A stretch of 64,000 nt of DNA from positions 17,024-81,023 of the forward strand of contig JAGWNF010000013.1 in NCBI GenBank assembly GCA_028871455.1. Direction: 5' to 3'. How positions within the stretch are numbered: position 1 is the stretch's first letter; each line of letters opens with the position of its first letter. The notes beneath the pieces are model-generated. The model did not search any database. It was not told the origin of the DNA and saw only the letters and a program-made list of their open reading frames with translations. Made by a program: the position numbers and the translations under genes. This document shows positions 27,113 to 36,576 of the stretch, in pieces. Source of the stretch: Alphaproteobacteria bacterium. Lineage in GTDB: Bacteria; Pseudomonadota; Alphaproteobacteria; ATCC43930; CGMCC-115725.

Positions 27113-27378
27113 CTTTCCCTTCGCCCGGCTTTCTCAATCCACCGGAGCGTTTCGATGGAGTATTAACCAAGTTGTAAAAAACTCAGACAAACATGTCGGA
27201 AGTAATTACAAGTCATAGTTAACAAGAACATCGGTACGGTTTGGAATATATTCTATAAAAATTAGCGCGTCTACCCAATATATGCTTAACAAATGCGGTT
27301 TTTTCGCCTTAGAGAGGCTATTTTTATTAAGAGAGATTAATGACGGGGCCGCGTAAGACGCGAAAAGGCTGGAAGCAC

Positions 27379-27409
27379 AAAAAAATTGAGCCGCGGTGAT
27401 GCGGCCCAA
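27379..27409 (-). terminator. Rho-independent terminator of the small-RNA candidate
   Basis: A 9-bp GC-rich stem with one G-U pair and a 6-nt loop (ATCACC) is followed by seven T on the minus strand. It lies 267 bp upstream of the TolC gene, so it would end either a separate short RNA or an attenuated leader of the secretion operon. Confidence 0.8.
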
Positions 27410-27445
27410 ATTCAGGGAGGGGACACCGATCAAAGGCGTCCTGAT
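27379..27445 (-). ncRNA. Candidate small regulatory RNA, two hairpins, suhB/MmgR-like layout
   Basis: On the minus strand a promoter TTGTTC (27478-27473), 17-bp spacer, TATATA (27455-27450) would start a transcript near 27445. The first hairpin is GGACGCC/GGTGTCC with one G-U pair (27441-27421). A pyrimidine-rich linker with CCCTCCC, able to pair with Shine-Dalgarno sequences, follows. The second hairpin has 9-bp arms TTGGGCCGC/GCGGCTCAA (27409-27386) and runs into seven T (27385-27379). The predicted length is about 67 nt. The layout resembles the alphaproteobacterial suhB/MmgR family from memory; the family assignment is unproven. Confidence 0.65.
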
Positions 27446-27477
27446 GCGATATATATGAAGCAAGCCAAAGCGGAACA

Positions 27478-28632
27478 ATGTCGCGACCAGCATCCGATAC
27501 CGTACCGACCGCGCGGCCCACAGCGTGTCGGTCGATTGTCACCGTCGGCCCGCTCGACTTCCTGAGCCGAACGCGGCATAGCGAGCCACGGCTGCGGCCA
27601 ACCGACATCGTCGGCGGCACGCTGGCGGCACAGGCGATCGAGCGTGGCACCGCGCGCCCGCTCGCAGGCTCGGCGCTGGCGTTCAGCGCCGTGGAACTGC
27701 TGGCGCGTACCCCGGATGGCGTGATCCGCACCGTGGCGGCGTTGACCACCCTGCTGAGTGCGCTTGAGGATCAGTCAGACCGACGCGGCGCCATCGAAGC
27801 GGTCCTGCAGCGCATTTCGGCGCCTCGACCGGCTTGGGCCGGCTTCGTGCTCGATCGACCCCTGATCATGGGAATCCTGAACGTTACACCGGACAGCTTC
27901 TCCGACGGCGGGCATTTCTTCGATCGGGCGCGCGCCGTCGCGCATGGTCGAGCTTTGCTCGCCGGCGGCGCCGATATCATCGACGTCGGCGGCGAGTCCA
28001 CGCGGCCCGGCGCGATGCCGGTAACGCTCGAAGAGGAAGGCGCCCGCATCGAACCAGTAATCCGCGAGCTTGCCGATGCCGGTGCCACGATCTCGGTCGA
28101 CACACGTCACCCCATTGTCATGGCACGCGCGCTCGCTGCCGGCGCACGAATCATTAACGACATCTCAGCCCTTGCCGATCCTGCCGGTCTCGCATTAGCA
28201 ACAAAGGCCCGCGCGCCGGTAGTGCTTATGCATATGCAGGGCGAACCGAGAACAATGCAGCATGCACCGGCCTATGAACTTGCTCCACTAGACGTTCTCG
28301 AATTTCTCGAGACGCGCATCACCGCGTGCACCGGCGCCGGCTTGGCGCGTGCCAACATTGTTGTCGACCCGGGAATCGGATTCGGCAAAACCAAGGCGCA
28401 TAACTTCGAAATCCTCGCGCGGATCGCGTTGTTCCATAGTCTGGGTACTGGCGTTCTCCTTGGTGCCTCGCGGAAATCATTTCTCGGCGGCGGCGTCGAA
28501 TCACGTTTGGCCGGCTCGCTCGCCACGGCCGTGCATGCCGTGGAGCACGGCGTACAGGTCTTGCGCGTCCACGACGTCGCTGAGACCCGTGCCGCGATCG
28601 ACGTGATCGCAGCTTTGACGAGCGCCTGCTGA
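27478..28632 (+). CDS. folP: Dihydropteroate synthase
   Basis: This 384-aa folate-pathway enzyme joins p-aminobenzoate to 6-hydroxymethyl-dihydropterin diphosphate. Core signatures are IMGILNVTPDSFSDGGHF (about 130-147), DVGGESTRPGA and the C-terminal VLLGASRKSF. The N-terminal 125 residues precede the classic TIM barrel; similar extensions occur in some Rhodospirillales. The ATG at 27478 overlaps the -35 box of the divergent small-RNA candidate; a later start cannot be excluded. Its stop is one base from the convergent folB stop. Confidence 0.94.
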   Translation: MSRPASDTVPTARPTACRSIVTVGPLDFLSRTRHSEPRLRPTDIVGGTLAAQAIERGTARPLAGSALAFSAVELLARTPDGVIRTVAALTTLLSALEDQSDRRGAIEAVLQRISAPRPAWAGFVLDRPLIMGILNVTPDSFSDGGHFFDRARAVAHGRALLAGGADIIDVGGESTRPGAMPVTLEEEGARIEPVIRELADAGATISVDTRHPIVMARALAAGARIINDISALADPAGLALATKARAPVVLMHMQGEPRTMQHAPAYELAPLDVLEFLETRITACTGAGLARANIVVDPGIGFGKTKAHNFEILARIALFHSLGTGVLLGASRKSFLGGGVESRLAGSLATAVHAVEHGVQVLRVHDVAETRAAIDVIAALTSAC

Positions 28633-28633
28633 T

Positions 28634-29002
28634 CTATTCTTGACGACGCCGTTCGAGTGTCACGCCGACGCTCTCGGCGTCCGGATAGACATCAAGCTTT
28701 TCGACGCTGACATGTGCCGCGACGACCCGGCGGTTGGTTAGACACAGCTGTGCCACCGCATCGGCAAAGGTTTCGACCAGATTGATATGGCGCGCGACTG
28801 CAAGTGCCCGGATATCGGCGACGATGCGCTCATAATCAAGGGTATCGACTAGCTCGTCGCGTTGCGGCAGATCGCTGGCCATGTCGAGCTCGACGGTAAC
28901 GCGCAGGCGCGGTGGCCGCACCCTCTCGTGCGGATGCACGCCAATCTTCGCGGCTAGCACGAGATTACGCACGAATAACTTGTAACGCGCGGTCTCCGAC
29001 AT
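28634..29002 (-). CDS. folB: Dihydroneopterin aldolase
   Basis: This 122-aa enzyme cleaves 7,8-dihydroneopterin to 6-hydroxymethyl-dihydropterin. It shows LVLAAKIGVHPHERVRPPRL at the start, DTLDYERI and then NLVETFADAVAQLCL with the catalytic region. The open frame continues about 100 codons upstream, but homology starts at the ATG at 29002. It is convergent with folP, so the two folate genes are not cotranscribed. Confidence 0.93.
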   Translation of the reverse strand: MSETARYKLFVRNLVLAAKIGVHPHERVRPPRLRVTVELDMASDLPQRDELVDTLDYERIVADIRALAVARHINLVETFADAVAQLCLTNRRVVAAHVSVEKLDVYPDAESVGVTLERRRQE

Positions 29003-29659
29003 GGGCGCCGAGGTCTGGTCCTTGTGGTTCGCGGTGGCTCGAAGAATGTCGCGATTGTGCAGCATCGCCAGTCTAGCGTCCCGCCCGCCGCCTCGACAAT
29101 CGGCGTCGCTGTTGCCAGTCTCTCGCCTTGGCGGACGACGCTGCGGTTGAACCGCAAGCGTCGGCTTGGGTCTACACTGGTCCACCGGAAAAGCCTGCGT
29201 GCCCGCCGCGATCATCCAGACCATCGAGCCGCCGCCGCAATCAGCGGCCCGCATCTCATGAATCGCGTGCCACCCAAGCGCGCAGCTCCCTAGCGGCCGC
29301 GGATTTCGCACCGCACGATCTCTGCGTCGTCGGCGAGCGCCGCGAGCTTGCCGAAGGTAACGCTACTCGCGCTGCGGCACACTCACGTCAATCACCTGAT
29401 CGCTTCGAGCCTCGATGTCGTCATCGGTCAGCCGACACATCGGGCACGGCAATCCCACAGTGGTGCTAGGTGTCTACGCTCACCTCTTCGACAACAGCCG
29501 ACGAGCGGGCCGCAGCAGCGCTCGAGAGCGCGCTCTTGATCGCGCTCACGGACTAGGAACGCTTCCAGCACGCTCTTCGGTAGCAATCGAGTGGCATTCA
29601 ACCACCACCGCAGCGCCGACGCCCCCGGCGCTCACGGTTAAGCGATTGAAACTAAAGAA
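29003..29659. other. Non-coding or decayed stretch between folB and tRNA-Ser
   Basis: These 657 bp hold no intact gene. The part nearest the tRNA (29291-29556) contains a broken integrase. The part 29003-29290 has open frames on both strands but none with recognisable similarity, and it may be island debris or the folB promoter region. Confidence 0.6.
29291..29556 (+). pseudogene. Tyrosine-recombinase (phage integrase) C-terminal remnant, frameshifted twice
   Basis: Three consecutive reading frames together spell the end of an integrase. The first frame gives LPKVTLLALRHTHVNHLIAS and then SLDVV. After an indel near 29421, the second gives SRHIGHGNPTVVLGVYAHLF and then DN. After another near 29496, the third gives ADERAAAALESALLIALTD and a TAG at 29556. 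The catalytic R and H of the RHTH motif and the GHGNP box are preserved, but the N-terminal domain and the continuous frame are lost. It lies about 100 bp from the 3' end of tRNA-Ser, a classic integration site. Confidence 0.75.
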
Positions 29660-29752
29660 TGGCGGAGGGGATGGGATTCGAACCCACGATACGGCTTTTG
29701 ACCGTATAACGGTTTAGCAAACCGCCGCCTTCAGCCACTCGGCCACCCCTCC
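29660..29752 (-). tRNA. tRNA-Ser (GCU)
   Basis: The minus strand folds as a class II tRNA: acceptor GGAGGGG/CCCCTCC, D-arm with GGCCGAGTGGC, anticodon loop TTTGCTAAA (anticodon GCU), a long variable arm (TATACGGTCAAAAGCCGTATC) and T-arm GGTTCGAATCC. A G discriminator and an encoded CCA end the gene at 29660. A long variable arm and G discriminator are serine identity features. Confidence 0.97.
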
Positions 29753-29970
29753 GCAAGAGTGGTGTCGTTCACGGCGTATGCGCCCGCCGTTCTAAAGGCC
29801 GCGCCAGGGGGTGTCAAACGGTGCCGGCCATGGTTGATACAAATTAACCTCAAGTAATCGAGCCGATTTTCTCTGCATTCGATTCACCGCATTTTAACGA
29901 ATAAAGCTCGATCATCGACGCATCTTCTAGGGAGTCGAGCTTTTCGACTTCGGCAAATAAGGAGGGAAAA

Positions 29971-30186
29971 ATGGTCCTGTCAAAGCGTTCGATCGAAATG
30001 CTGCTCGACCTCGTCGAGATCAAGTTGAGCTACATGGACATCTCCGACCGCGAAGACGCGCGCGACATGCAAGTGCTCGAGCGCGCCAAGGAAGAACTGT
30101 CGTGCCTTGAGCGCGGCGTCGACAACGTCGCCTCGTTTGCGCGCGTGTTGCGGCGTCCGGGTCGCCCGCGCACCGTTCTCGCCTGA
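29971..30186 (+). CDS. Small hypothetical protein, 71 aa
   Basis: The protein begins VLSKRSIEMLLDLVEIKLSY after the Met and looks helical and charged through about residue 55, followed by a basic RRPGRPRT tail. A perfect AAGGAGGG sits 5-7 bp before the ATG, the strongest ribosome binding site in the window. I recall similar short proteins in Rhodospirillales but no function. A 6-bp stem AGTCGA/TCGACT (29933-29949) is in the leader. It lies 218 bp from the divergent tRNA-Ser and has terminator-like hairpins downstream. Confidence 0.8.
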   Translation: MVLSKRSIEMLLDLVEIKLSYMDISDREDARDMQVLERAKEELSCLERGVDNVASFARVLRRPGRPRTVLA

Positions 30187-30218
30187 GCCTTTCCGGCTCG
30201 ATCCAGACTCGACCGGCG

Positions 30219-30250
30219 CCGGGCGTCCCTCCCGGCCAGCGCCCGGTTTT
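30219..30250 (+). terminator. Probable terminator after the 71-aa gene
   Basis: CCGGGCG (30219-30225) pairs with CGCCCGG (30240-30246) and is followed directly by TTTT. The loop is 14 nt. It lies 33 bp after the stop codon. Confidence 0.6.
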
Positions 30251-30275
30251 CCCGTCGTCCCCGATTAGTCACAAG

Positions 30276-30298
30276 GCGCGCCGCTTTTGGCGCGCTTT
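30276..30298 (+). terminator. Second hairpin with short T-run upstream of manC
   Basis: GCGCGCC (30276-30282) and GGCGCGC (30289-30295) form a perfect 7-bp stem with loop GCTTTT and a TTT tail. It may act in tandem with the hairpin at 30219. A TATGAT -10-like box (30303-30308) directly follows and may belong to manC, although no clear -35 was found. Confidence 0.45.
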
Positions 30299-30342
30299 CC
30301 GCTATGATACCCACGATAGAATGATCGACGCAGGATCAGGAC

Positions 30343-31794
30343 ATGCCGGCAGCTCATAAGGCAGAGAACGGCGCGATCCATCCGGTGATCCTCTCGGGCG
30401 GCTCCGGCACCCGCCTGTGGCCGTTGTCGCGCGCGCTTTATCCCAAACAGTTGCTGCCTCTCGTATCCGAGCAATCGCTGCTACAGGAGGCGGTGATGCG
30501 CGTCGCCGACCGTGCGCGTTTTGCGCGGCCGCTGATCGTGTCGAACGACGAGCATCGATTCATCGTCGCCGAGCAGCTGCGCCTCGCGGGTGTCGAGCCC
30601 GAAGCGATTCTGCTCGAGCCGATCGGCCGCAACACCGCGCCGGCCGTCGCCGTCGCGGCGCTGACGCTGGCGTCGGATGCCTCCGACGCGCTACTGCTGG
30701 TGATGCCGTCGGATCACGTGATCGCCGACCGCGAAGCGTTTCTCGCCGCGGTCGAACGGGCCGCCGAGGCTGCCCGCCTCGGCCGCCTCGTCACCTTCGG
30801 TATCAAGGCGACGTCGCCGGAAACCGGCTACGGTTACATCCGGCGCGGCGGTGCGCTTGACGGCATCGCCGGTGCCTTCGAGGTGGCCGGCTTCGTAGAG
30901 AAGCCAGACGCGGCGCGTGCGAAATCCTATGTCGCCGCCGACGATTACTCGTGGAACAGCGGCATCTTCCTGCTGCCGGCCGCGCTCTATCTGCGCGAGC
31001 TCGAGCGCCTCAAGCCCGAGCTGCTCGAAGCCTGCCGCGCCGCCGCGGCCAAGGCGAAGCGCGATCTTGATTTCATCCGGCTCGACAGGGACGAATTCGC
31101 CAAGGCCGAAAACATTTCGATCGATTATGCGGTGATGGAGCACACGCCGCTGGCGGCGGTCGTGCCGAGCGAGATGGGCTGGAGCGACGTTGGTACGTGG
31201 GACGCACTCTGGCAGATCGGCCGCAAGGACAACGCCGGCAACCTGGCCACCGGCGATGTGGTTATCGAGGATTCGCACAACAACCTGCTGCGCGCCGACA
31301 GCGGCATGCTGGCTGTGCTCGGCGTCGAGGATCTCGTCGTGGTGGTCACCTCGGACGTCGTCATGGTGGCGAAACGCGACCGCGCCCAGGACATCAAGCA
31401 GCTGGTCGCCCGGCTCGAACACGCGGGCCGCGCCGAGCTCAAGACCCATCCGCTGGTGCATCGCCCTTGGGGCACCTATCGGTCGATCCATGCGGGCGAT
31501 CGCGTCCAGGTGAAGCACATCATGGTCAAGCCTGGTGCGAAGCTGAGCCTGCAAAAGCATCACCATCGCGCCGAGCATTGGGTGATCGTGGCTGGCACCG
31601 CAAAGGTGACGCGCGACAACGAAGAGACGATCCTCTACGAGGATCAGTCGACCTATATCCCGATGGGCACGGTCCACCGTCTCGAGAATCCGGGCAAGAT
31701 TCCCCTGCACCTGATCGAGGTGCAGTCGGGCGGCTATCTCGGCGAGGACGATATCGTCCGCATCGAGGACACCTACGGCCGCATCGAGAAATAG
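30343..31794 (+). CDS. manC: Mannose-1-phosphate guanylyltransferase / mannose-6-phosphate isomerase
   Basis: This 483-aa AlgA/ManC-type bifunctional enzyme makes GDP-mannose. The N-terminal pyrophosphorylase loop is LSGGSGTRLWPLSR (residues 17-30), followed by GRNTAPAVA, FVEKPD and GWSDVGTWD. The C-terminal cupin (about 380-480) with PGAKLSLQ.HHHRAEHW is the type II phosphomannose isomerase. It probably supplies GDP-mannose to the AlgD-like enzyme at 8-9.3 kb. Its stop is 5 bp from the convergent gatB stop. Confidence 0.95.
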   Translation: MPAAHKAENGAIHPVILSGGSGTRLWPLSRALYPKQLLPLVSEQSLLQEAVMRVADRARFARPLIVSNDEHRFIVAEQLRLAGVEPEAILLEPIGRNTAPAVAVAALTLASDASDALLLVMPSDHVIADREAFLAAVERAAEAARLGRLVTFGIKATSPETGYGYIRRGGALDGIAGAFEVAGFVEKPDAARAKSYVAADDYSWNSGIFLLPAALYLRELERLKPELLEACRAAAAKAKRDLDFIRLDRDEFAKAENISIDYAVMEHTPLAAVVPSEMGWSDVGTWDALWQIGRKDNAGNLATGDVVIEDSHNNLLRADSGMLAVLGVEDLVVVVTSDVVMVAKRDRAQDIKQLVARLEHAGRAELKTHPLVHRPWGTYRSIHAGDRVQVKHIMVKPGAKLSLQKHHHRAEHWVIVAGTAKVTRDNEETILYEDQSTYIPMGTVHRLENPGKIPLHLIEVQSGGYLGEDDIVRIEDTYGRIEK

Positions 31795-31799
31795 CGGCC

Positions 31800-33254
31800 C
31801 TAGCCCGCCAGTTTTTTCTTCAAAAGTTCATTGACCAGGGCCGGATTGGCCTTGCCCTGCGTCGCCTTCATCACCTGGCCGACGAAAAAGGCCAGCAGCT
31901 TCTCCTTGCCAGCGCGGTACTCGGCGACCTTGGCCGGCTCCTTCGCCAAGACCATGTCGATCGCCGCTTCGATCGCGCCGGTATCGGTCACCTGCCGTAG
32001 GCCTTTCTCATCGACGATCACGCGCGCGCGCTTGCCGCTCGTGATCATTTCGGCGAAGACATCCTTGGCGAGCCGGCCAGAAAGCGTACTGTCGGCGATT
32101 AAGTCGATGAGCTCACCGAGGTTCTTGGGATCGATGGGCGAGTCGGCAATCCCCTTGCCCAGCTTGTTAAGCGCGCCGAACAACTCGACCGTTACCCAAT
32201 TCGACGCGAGTTTCGGGTCCCTGCCCTTCGCCACCGCCTCGAAATATTCGGCGTTCTCGCGCTCGGCGACGAGTAGGCCCGCGTCATAGGCCGAAAGCTT
32301 GTAGTCGCGCATGAAGCGCGCCTTCTTGACGTCCGGTAGTTCCGGCAGGCTCGTCTTGAGTCCTTCGACCCAATCAGCATCGAATGTCAGCGGTAAAAGG
32401 TCGGGATCGGGAAAATAGCGGTAGTCGTGCGACTCCTCCTTCGTGCGCATGGAGCGCGTGACGCCTTTGCCGCTGTCGAAGAGTCGGGTCTCCTGCTTCA
32501 CCGCGCCACCGTCTTCGATCACCTCAATCTGCCGGCGCGCCTCATGCTCGATCGCCTGCATGACGAACCGCACCGAGTTGACGTTCTTGATCTCGCAGCG
32601 CGTGCCCAGCTTGCCGCCCGGTTTACGGACCGAGACGTTGCAGTCACAGCGCAGGTTGCCTTCTTCCATGTTGGCGTCGCAGGTGCCGAGATAACGCAGG
32701 ATCGCGCGTAGCTTGCGCAGATACGCACCGGCTTCCTTGGCGGTCCGTAGATCGGGCTCCGAGACGATCTCCATCAGCGCCACGCCGGCGCGGTTCAAAT
32801 CGACATAGGTCTTGGTCGGATGCTGGTCGTGCAGGCTCTTGCCCGCATCCTGCTCCAGATGAACCCGCGTGATGCCGATCTCGCGGGTCGTGCCGTCTGA
32901 AAGGTCGAGCACGATCTTGCCCTTGCCGACGACCGGCCGCGAGAACTGCGAGATCTGATAGCCGGCCGGCAGATCGGCATAGAAATAGTTCTTTCGGTCG
33001 AAGACCGAACTGAGATGAATCTCGGCGTCGAGGCCGAGCCCGGTCTTCACCGCCTGCTCGACGCAGAAACGATTGATCACCGGCAGCATGCCGGGAAACG
33101 CCGCGTCCACGAATGATACCTGCGTATTCGGCTCGGCGCCAAAATCGGTCGCCGCCCCGGAAAAGAGCTTGGCCCTGGAGATGACCTGGGCGTGCACCTC
33201 AAGGCCGATGACGACCTCCCACTCGCCGGTGCGGCCTTTGATCAGCCCGCTCAT
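31800..33254 (-). CDS. gatB: Asp-tRNA(Asn)/Glu-tRNA(Gln) amidotransferase subunit B
   Basis: This 484-aa subunit activates the mischarged aminoacyl-tRNA and carries the tail domain. [13 protein letters not shown] and [17 protein letters not shown] at the start are GatB signatures, and the C-terminal [19 protein letters not shown] is the YqeY-like tail. It overlaps gatA by an ATGA. With gatA and gatC it completes the GatCAB operon. Confidence 0.97.
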   Translation of the reverse strand: MSGLIKGRTGEWEVVIGLEVHAQVISRAKLFSGAATDFGAEPNTQVSFVDAAFPGMLPVINRFCVEQAVKTGLGLDAEIHLSSVFDRKNYFYADLPAGYQISQFSRPVVGKGKIVLDLSDGTTREIGITRVHLEQDAGKSLHDQHPTKTYVDLNRAGVALMEIVSEPDLRTAKEAGAYLRKLRAILRYLGTCDANMEEGNLRCDCNVSVRKPGGKLGTRCEIKNVNSVRFVMQAIEHEARRQIEVIEDGGAVKQETRLFDSGKGVTRSMRTKEESHDYRYFPDPDLLPLTFDADWVEGLKTSLPELPDVKKARFMRDYKLSAYDAGLLVAERENAEYFEAVAKGRDPKLASNWVTVELFGALNKLGKGIADSPIDPKNLGELIDLIADSTLSGRLAKDVFAEMITSGKRARVIVDEKGLRQVTDTGAIEAAIDMVLAKEPAKVAEYRAGKEKLLAFFVGQVMKATQGKANPALVNELLKKKLAG

Positions 33255-34729
33255 GCCAATCCCGTCGCAAGAGCCGGCGTCGCGTCGAATTTCGCCGCAT
33301 CCTCGAGCACGGCCGCAACCCGGAGCACGGTTTCCTCGTCAAAAGCCTTGCCGATCACCTGGAGTCCGAGCGGCAGACCGTCCTGCGACAGTCCCGCCGG
33401 AACCGAGATGCCCGGCAGACCTGCGAGGTTTACGGGCACGGTGAAGACATCATTCAGATACATGGCGATCGGATCGTCCATCTTCTCGCCGATGGCGAAG
33501 GCCGCCGAGGGCGCGGTCGGCGTCAAAATGGCGTCGCAGTTCCTGTACGCTTCGGCGAAGTCGCGCGCGATCAGCGTCCGTATCTTCTGCGCCTTGAGGT
33601 AATAGGCGTCGTAATAGCCTGCCGACAGCACGTAAGTCCCGATGAGGACGCGGCGGCGCACCTCGGCGCCGAAGCCCTGGCCGCGCGTGTTCTCGTACAT
33701 CGCGTCGAGCGTCTCGCCCGGCACCCGCAGGCCGAAACGCACGCCGTCGTAGCGCGCGAGATTCGACGAGGCTTCGGCCGGTGCGATGATGTAGTAAGTC
33801 GCGAGCGCGTATCTGGTCAGCTTGAGGCTAATTTCCACCGGTGTGGCGCCAGCCGCCTTGATCCAGTCGATGCCGCGCTGCCAAAGCACCTCGATCTCCT
33901 TCGGCATACCGTCGAGGCGATACTCCTTCGGAATGCCGATCCGGAGGCCCTTGATCGACTGGCCGACGGCTTTCTCGAAATCCGGCACGGGTACCGGCGC
34001 CGAGGTTGAATCCCTGGGATCGTGTCCCGCCATCGCTTGAAGCATGATCGCGGCATCGCGGACATCGCGCGTCATCGGACCGGCCTGATCGAGCGACGAC
34101 GCGAATGCGATGATGCCCCAGCGCGAGCAACGGCCGTAGGTCGGCTTCAGTCCGACGATGCCGCAGAAGCTCGCCGGTTGGCGGATCGAGCCGCCGGTAT
34201 CGGTGCCGGTCGCGGCGAGCGCCGCACGCGCCGCCACCGCCGCCGCCGAGCCGCCCGACGAGCCGCCTGGCACCAGCGGCCGGTTGTCGCCACGCCGGCG
34301 CCAGGGATTCTCGGTCGGACCGCGGGCACCCGTGATCGTTGCCGAGCCCATGGCGAATTCATCGAGATTGGTTTTGCCGAGCATCAGGGCGCCGTTGCGC
34401 CAGAGATTGGCCGTCACAGTCGATTCATAGGGCGGCACGAAGCCGCCAAGTATCTTGGACGCGGCGGTGGTTTCGACGCCTTCGGTGCAGAACAGATCCT
34501 TCACCGCCACCGGCACGCCATCGAGGGGCAGCGCCTCGCCTTTTTGCAGTCGTGCATCGGTTTGCGCGGCCGCCTCTAGCGCACGGTCCGGCGTCTCCAC
34601 CAGATAGGCATTCAACGGTCGCGCCGCGGCCATCGCCTTGATGTAGGCCTCGGCGAGCTCGCGCGCCTTGAACGCCTTGCGCCGCAACCCGTCTCGCGCC
34701 CGGCCGATGGTCAGGGACGTGAGGTTCAC
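33251..34729 (-). CDS. gatA: Asp-tRNA(Asn)/Glu-tRNA(Gln) amidotransferase subunit A
   Basis: This 492-aa amidase releases ammonia from glutamine for the transamidation. The Ser-cisSer-Lys triad region is visible in VPVAVKDLF (Lys) and [14 protein letters not shown] with [14 protein letters not shown] (Ser). It starts with GTG overlapping the gatC stop as GTGA. Confidence 0.97.
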   Translation of the reverse strand: MNLTSLTIGRARDGLRRKAFKARELAEAYIKAMAAARPLNAYLVETPDRALEAAAQTDARLQKGEALPLDGVPVAVKDLFCTEGVETTAASKILGGFVPPYESTVTANLWRNGALMLGKTNLDEFAMGSATITGARGPTENPWRRRGDNRPLVPGGSSGGSAAAVAARAALAATGTDTGGSIRQPASFCGIVGLKPTYGRCSRWGIIAFASSLDQAGPMTRDVRDAAIMLQAMAGHDPRDSTSAPVPVPDFEKAVGQSIKGLRIGIPKEYRLDGMPKEIEVLWQRGIDWIKAAGATPVEISLKLTRYALATYYIIAPAEASSNLARYDGVRFGLRVPGETLDAMYENTRGQGFGAEVRRRVLIGTYVLSAGYYDAYYLKAQKIRTLIARDFAEAYRNCDAILTPTAPSAAFAIGEKMDDPIAMYLNDVFTVPVNLAGLPGISVPAGLSQDGLPLGLQVIGKAFDEETVLRVAAVLEDAAKFDATPALATGLA

Positions 34730-35013
34730 TCGACCACCTTGGGAACGACGAAGAATCCGTTGGTCGTCTCGGGCGCGTTGGCCAGAATCTTGTCGCGGAT
34801 ACCGCCGTCGGTGACCCCGTCCGCGCGCAGCGGCGGCCGCGCATGTGCAACGGCCGTCATCGGCTCGACACCGGTCACGTCGATTTCATTCAGTTGCTCG
34901 ACCCAGGTCAGGATCTTCGATAGCTCGCCCGCCAGCGCATCGAGCTCCGCTTCGGGCACCTTGATGCGCGCCAGCGCGGCAATCCGCGCGACGGTGGCTT
35001 TGTCCAATGCCAT
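34726..35013 (-). CDS. gatC: Asp-tRNA(Asn)/Glu-tRNA(Gln) amidotransferase subunit C
   Basis: This 95-aa GatC wraps around GatA and helps assembly. It shows [33 protein letters not shown] and GVEPM. It is the first gene of gatCAB and is divergent from ruvX across 48 bp, which must hold both promoters. Confidence 0.96.
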   Translation of the reverse strand: MALDKATVARIAALARIKVPEAELDALAGELSKILTWVEQLNEIDVTGVEPMTAVAHARPPLRADGVTDGGIRDKILANAPETTNGFFVVPKVVE

Positions 35014-35061
35014 GGAGTAGATGTCTCCTCGGCCTCGCGAGAGCCGGTACTACCATCCGAC

Positions 35062-35526
35062 ATGGCGATCTGCAACCCGACCGACCTGAAGGCGCTGCTC
35101 AAGCCGGGCGCGCGGCTTTTGGGTCTGGATGTCGGCACCAAGACGATCGGTCTGGCGCTGAGCGATACGCGGCTGATCATCGCATCGCCGCTTGGCACGA
35201 TCCGCCGCACCCGCTTTCGCGACGACGCCAGGCGCATCGTCCACGAGATCGAGAAGCACGGCGTCGGCGGCCTCGTGATCGGCCTGCCGCTCGGACTCGA
35301 TGGCCGGCCGACGCCGCGCGTCCAAGGTGTGCGGCAGTTCGTGGCAAATCTACTCGCCGTGATCGACCGGCCGCTCGCCTTCTGGGACGAGCGGATGTCG
35401 ACCGCGGCGGTCGAGCGCGGTATGATCGAGGGCGACTTGTCGCGCCGCCGGCGCCGCGAGATCATCGATCGGGCCGCTGCCGCCTATATCCTGCAAGGGC
35501 TGCTCGACCGAATCGGACAGGTTTGA
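35062..35526 (+). CDS. ruvX: Putative pre-16S rRNA nuclease / Holliday junction resolvase-like RuvX
   Basis: This 154-aa RNase H-like fold protein (YqgF) shows LLGLDVGTKTIGLALSD at the start, VIGLPLGLDG in the middle and DERMSTAAVER with the conserved Asp and Glu. The family trims the 5' end of 16S rRNA in E. coli. It is followed at about 90 bp by pyrB. Confidence 0.95.
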   Translation: MAICNPTDLKALLKPGARLLGLDVGTKTIGLALSDTRLIIASPLGTIRRTRFRDDARRIVHEIEKHGVGGLVIGLPLGLDGRPTPRVQGVRQFVANLLAVIDRPLAFWDERMSTAAVERGMIEGDLSRRRRREIIDRAAAAYILQGLLDRIGQV

Positions 35527-35619
35527 GCCACACAGGGTACGATTCCTCGGGCCGCTTTTCCCGGCGGTGAAAGCCGTGCCTTGCCGCCTCCGGCCGCACC
35601 ACCTATAGTCCCCGCTTTG

Positions 35620-36576
35620 ATGGACTCTGGCGCGGCCAACGACCCATTTCCCCATCGTCATCTCTTGGGGATCGAAGGGCTTTCCCGCCGCGAAATCCTT
35701 TATCTCCTCGATCATGCCGGCGCTTACGCCGATCAGACGCGCGGCCAGACGGAACCGCGGCTGCGCGGCCGCACCGTAATCAACCTGTTTTTCGAGAATT
35801 CGACGCGTACCCGCACGTCGTTCGAGCTGGCTGCCAAGCGCCTGGGCGGCGACGTGATCAACATGCAGGCCCAAACCAGCTCGATCAAGAAGGGCGAGAC
35901 CCTGATCGATACCGCGATGACGCTGAATGCGATGCGGCCGGACGTGCTTGTCGTCCGTCATCCGGAGTCCGGCGCGGTTCAACTGCTGTCGGAAAAAGTT
36001 GACTGCGCGGTCATCAATGCCGGCGACGGCAGCCACGAGCATCCAACCCAAGCTTTGGTCGATGCCCTCACCATCCGGCGCCGTAAAGGCCGGCTTGAGG
36101 GCCTGGTTGTCGCAATCTGCGGTGACATCTCGCACAGCCGGGTCGCGCGCTCGAACATCTATCTGCTCAACACGATGGGCGCACAGGTTCGGGTAGTCGC
36201 GCCGCGCACGCTGGTACCGGCGGCCATGGAGCGGTTCGGCGTCGAGGTGTTCTATGATATGAAGCGCGGTCTTGCCGGTGCCGATATCGTGATGATGCTG
36301 CGCCTCCAGACCGAGCGCATGCATGGCAGCTTCGTGCCATCGATCCGCGAATATTTCCACTTCTTCGGCCTCGATTACGCCAAGCTTTCCGTGGCCAAGG
36401 ACGATGCGCTGATCATGCACCCGGGACCGATGAACCGCGGTGTCGAGATCGACACCGAGGTCGCCGATGACATCGACCGCAGCGTCATCCGCCAGCAAGT
36501 CGAGATGGGTGTCGCAGTCCGCATGGCTTGCCTCGAGGCGTTGAACAGGGACGCGCGCGCGTCGGCGGCGACATGA
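35620..36576 (+). CDS. pyrB: Aspartate carbamoyltransferase catalytic subunit
   Basis: This 318-aa enzyme makes carbamoyl-aspartate in pyrimidine synthesis. The carbamoyl-phosphate loop reads [13 protein letters not shown], with [13 protein letters not shown] and MHPGPMNRG later. A TTG at 35581 opens the frame earlier, but the ATG at 35620 fits better. No pyrI is present. The stop overlaps the start of the pyrC homologue (ATGA), consistent with a PyrB-PyrX complex. Confidence 0.96.
   Translation: MDSGAANDPFPHRHLLGIEGLSRREILYLLDHAGAYADQTRGQTEPRLRGRTVINLFFENSTRTRTSFELAAKRLGGDVINMQAQTSSIKKGETLIDTAMTLNAMRPDVLVVRHPESGAVQLLSEKVDCAVINAGDGSHEHPTQALVDALTIRRRKGRLEGLVVAICGDISHSRVARSNIYLLNTMGAQVRVVAPRTLVPAAMERFGVEVFYDMKRGLAGADIVMMLRLQTERMHGSFVPSIREYFHFFGLDYAKLSVAKDDALIMHPGPMNRGVEIDTEVADDIDRSVIRQQVEMGVAVRMACLEALNRDARASAAT

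Larger units (their letters stand above)
27113..27477. other. AT-rich intergenic region between secretion operon and folP
   Basis: These 365 bp are clearly more AT-rich than the genes around them. They must contain the promoter of the secretion operon (minus) and the 5' region of folP (plus). They also contain a small-RNA candidate with its own promoter and terminator. A 95-codon minus frame (27206-27493) crosses the terminator hairpin and has no homology, so I do not call it a gene. Confidence 0.7.

Noticed and set aside
27206..27493. 95-codon minus frame in the secretion/folP gap
   Set aside because: It runs through the terminator hairpin and T-run of the small-RNA candidate and resembles no protein.
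29415..29717. Plus frame ending in a GDGIRTHD sequence
   Set aside because: That ending is the well-known false translation of the antisense strand of tRNA-Ser; only its first part is integrase remnant.
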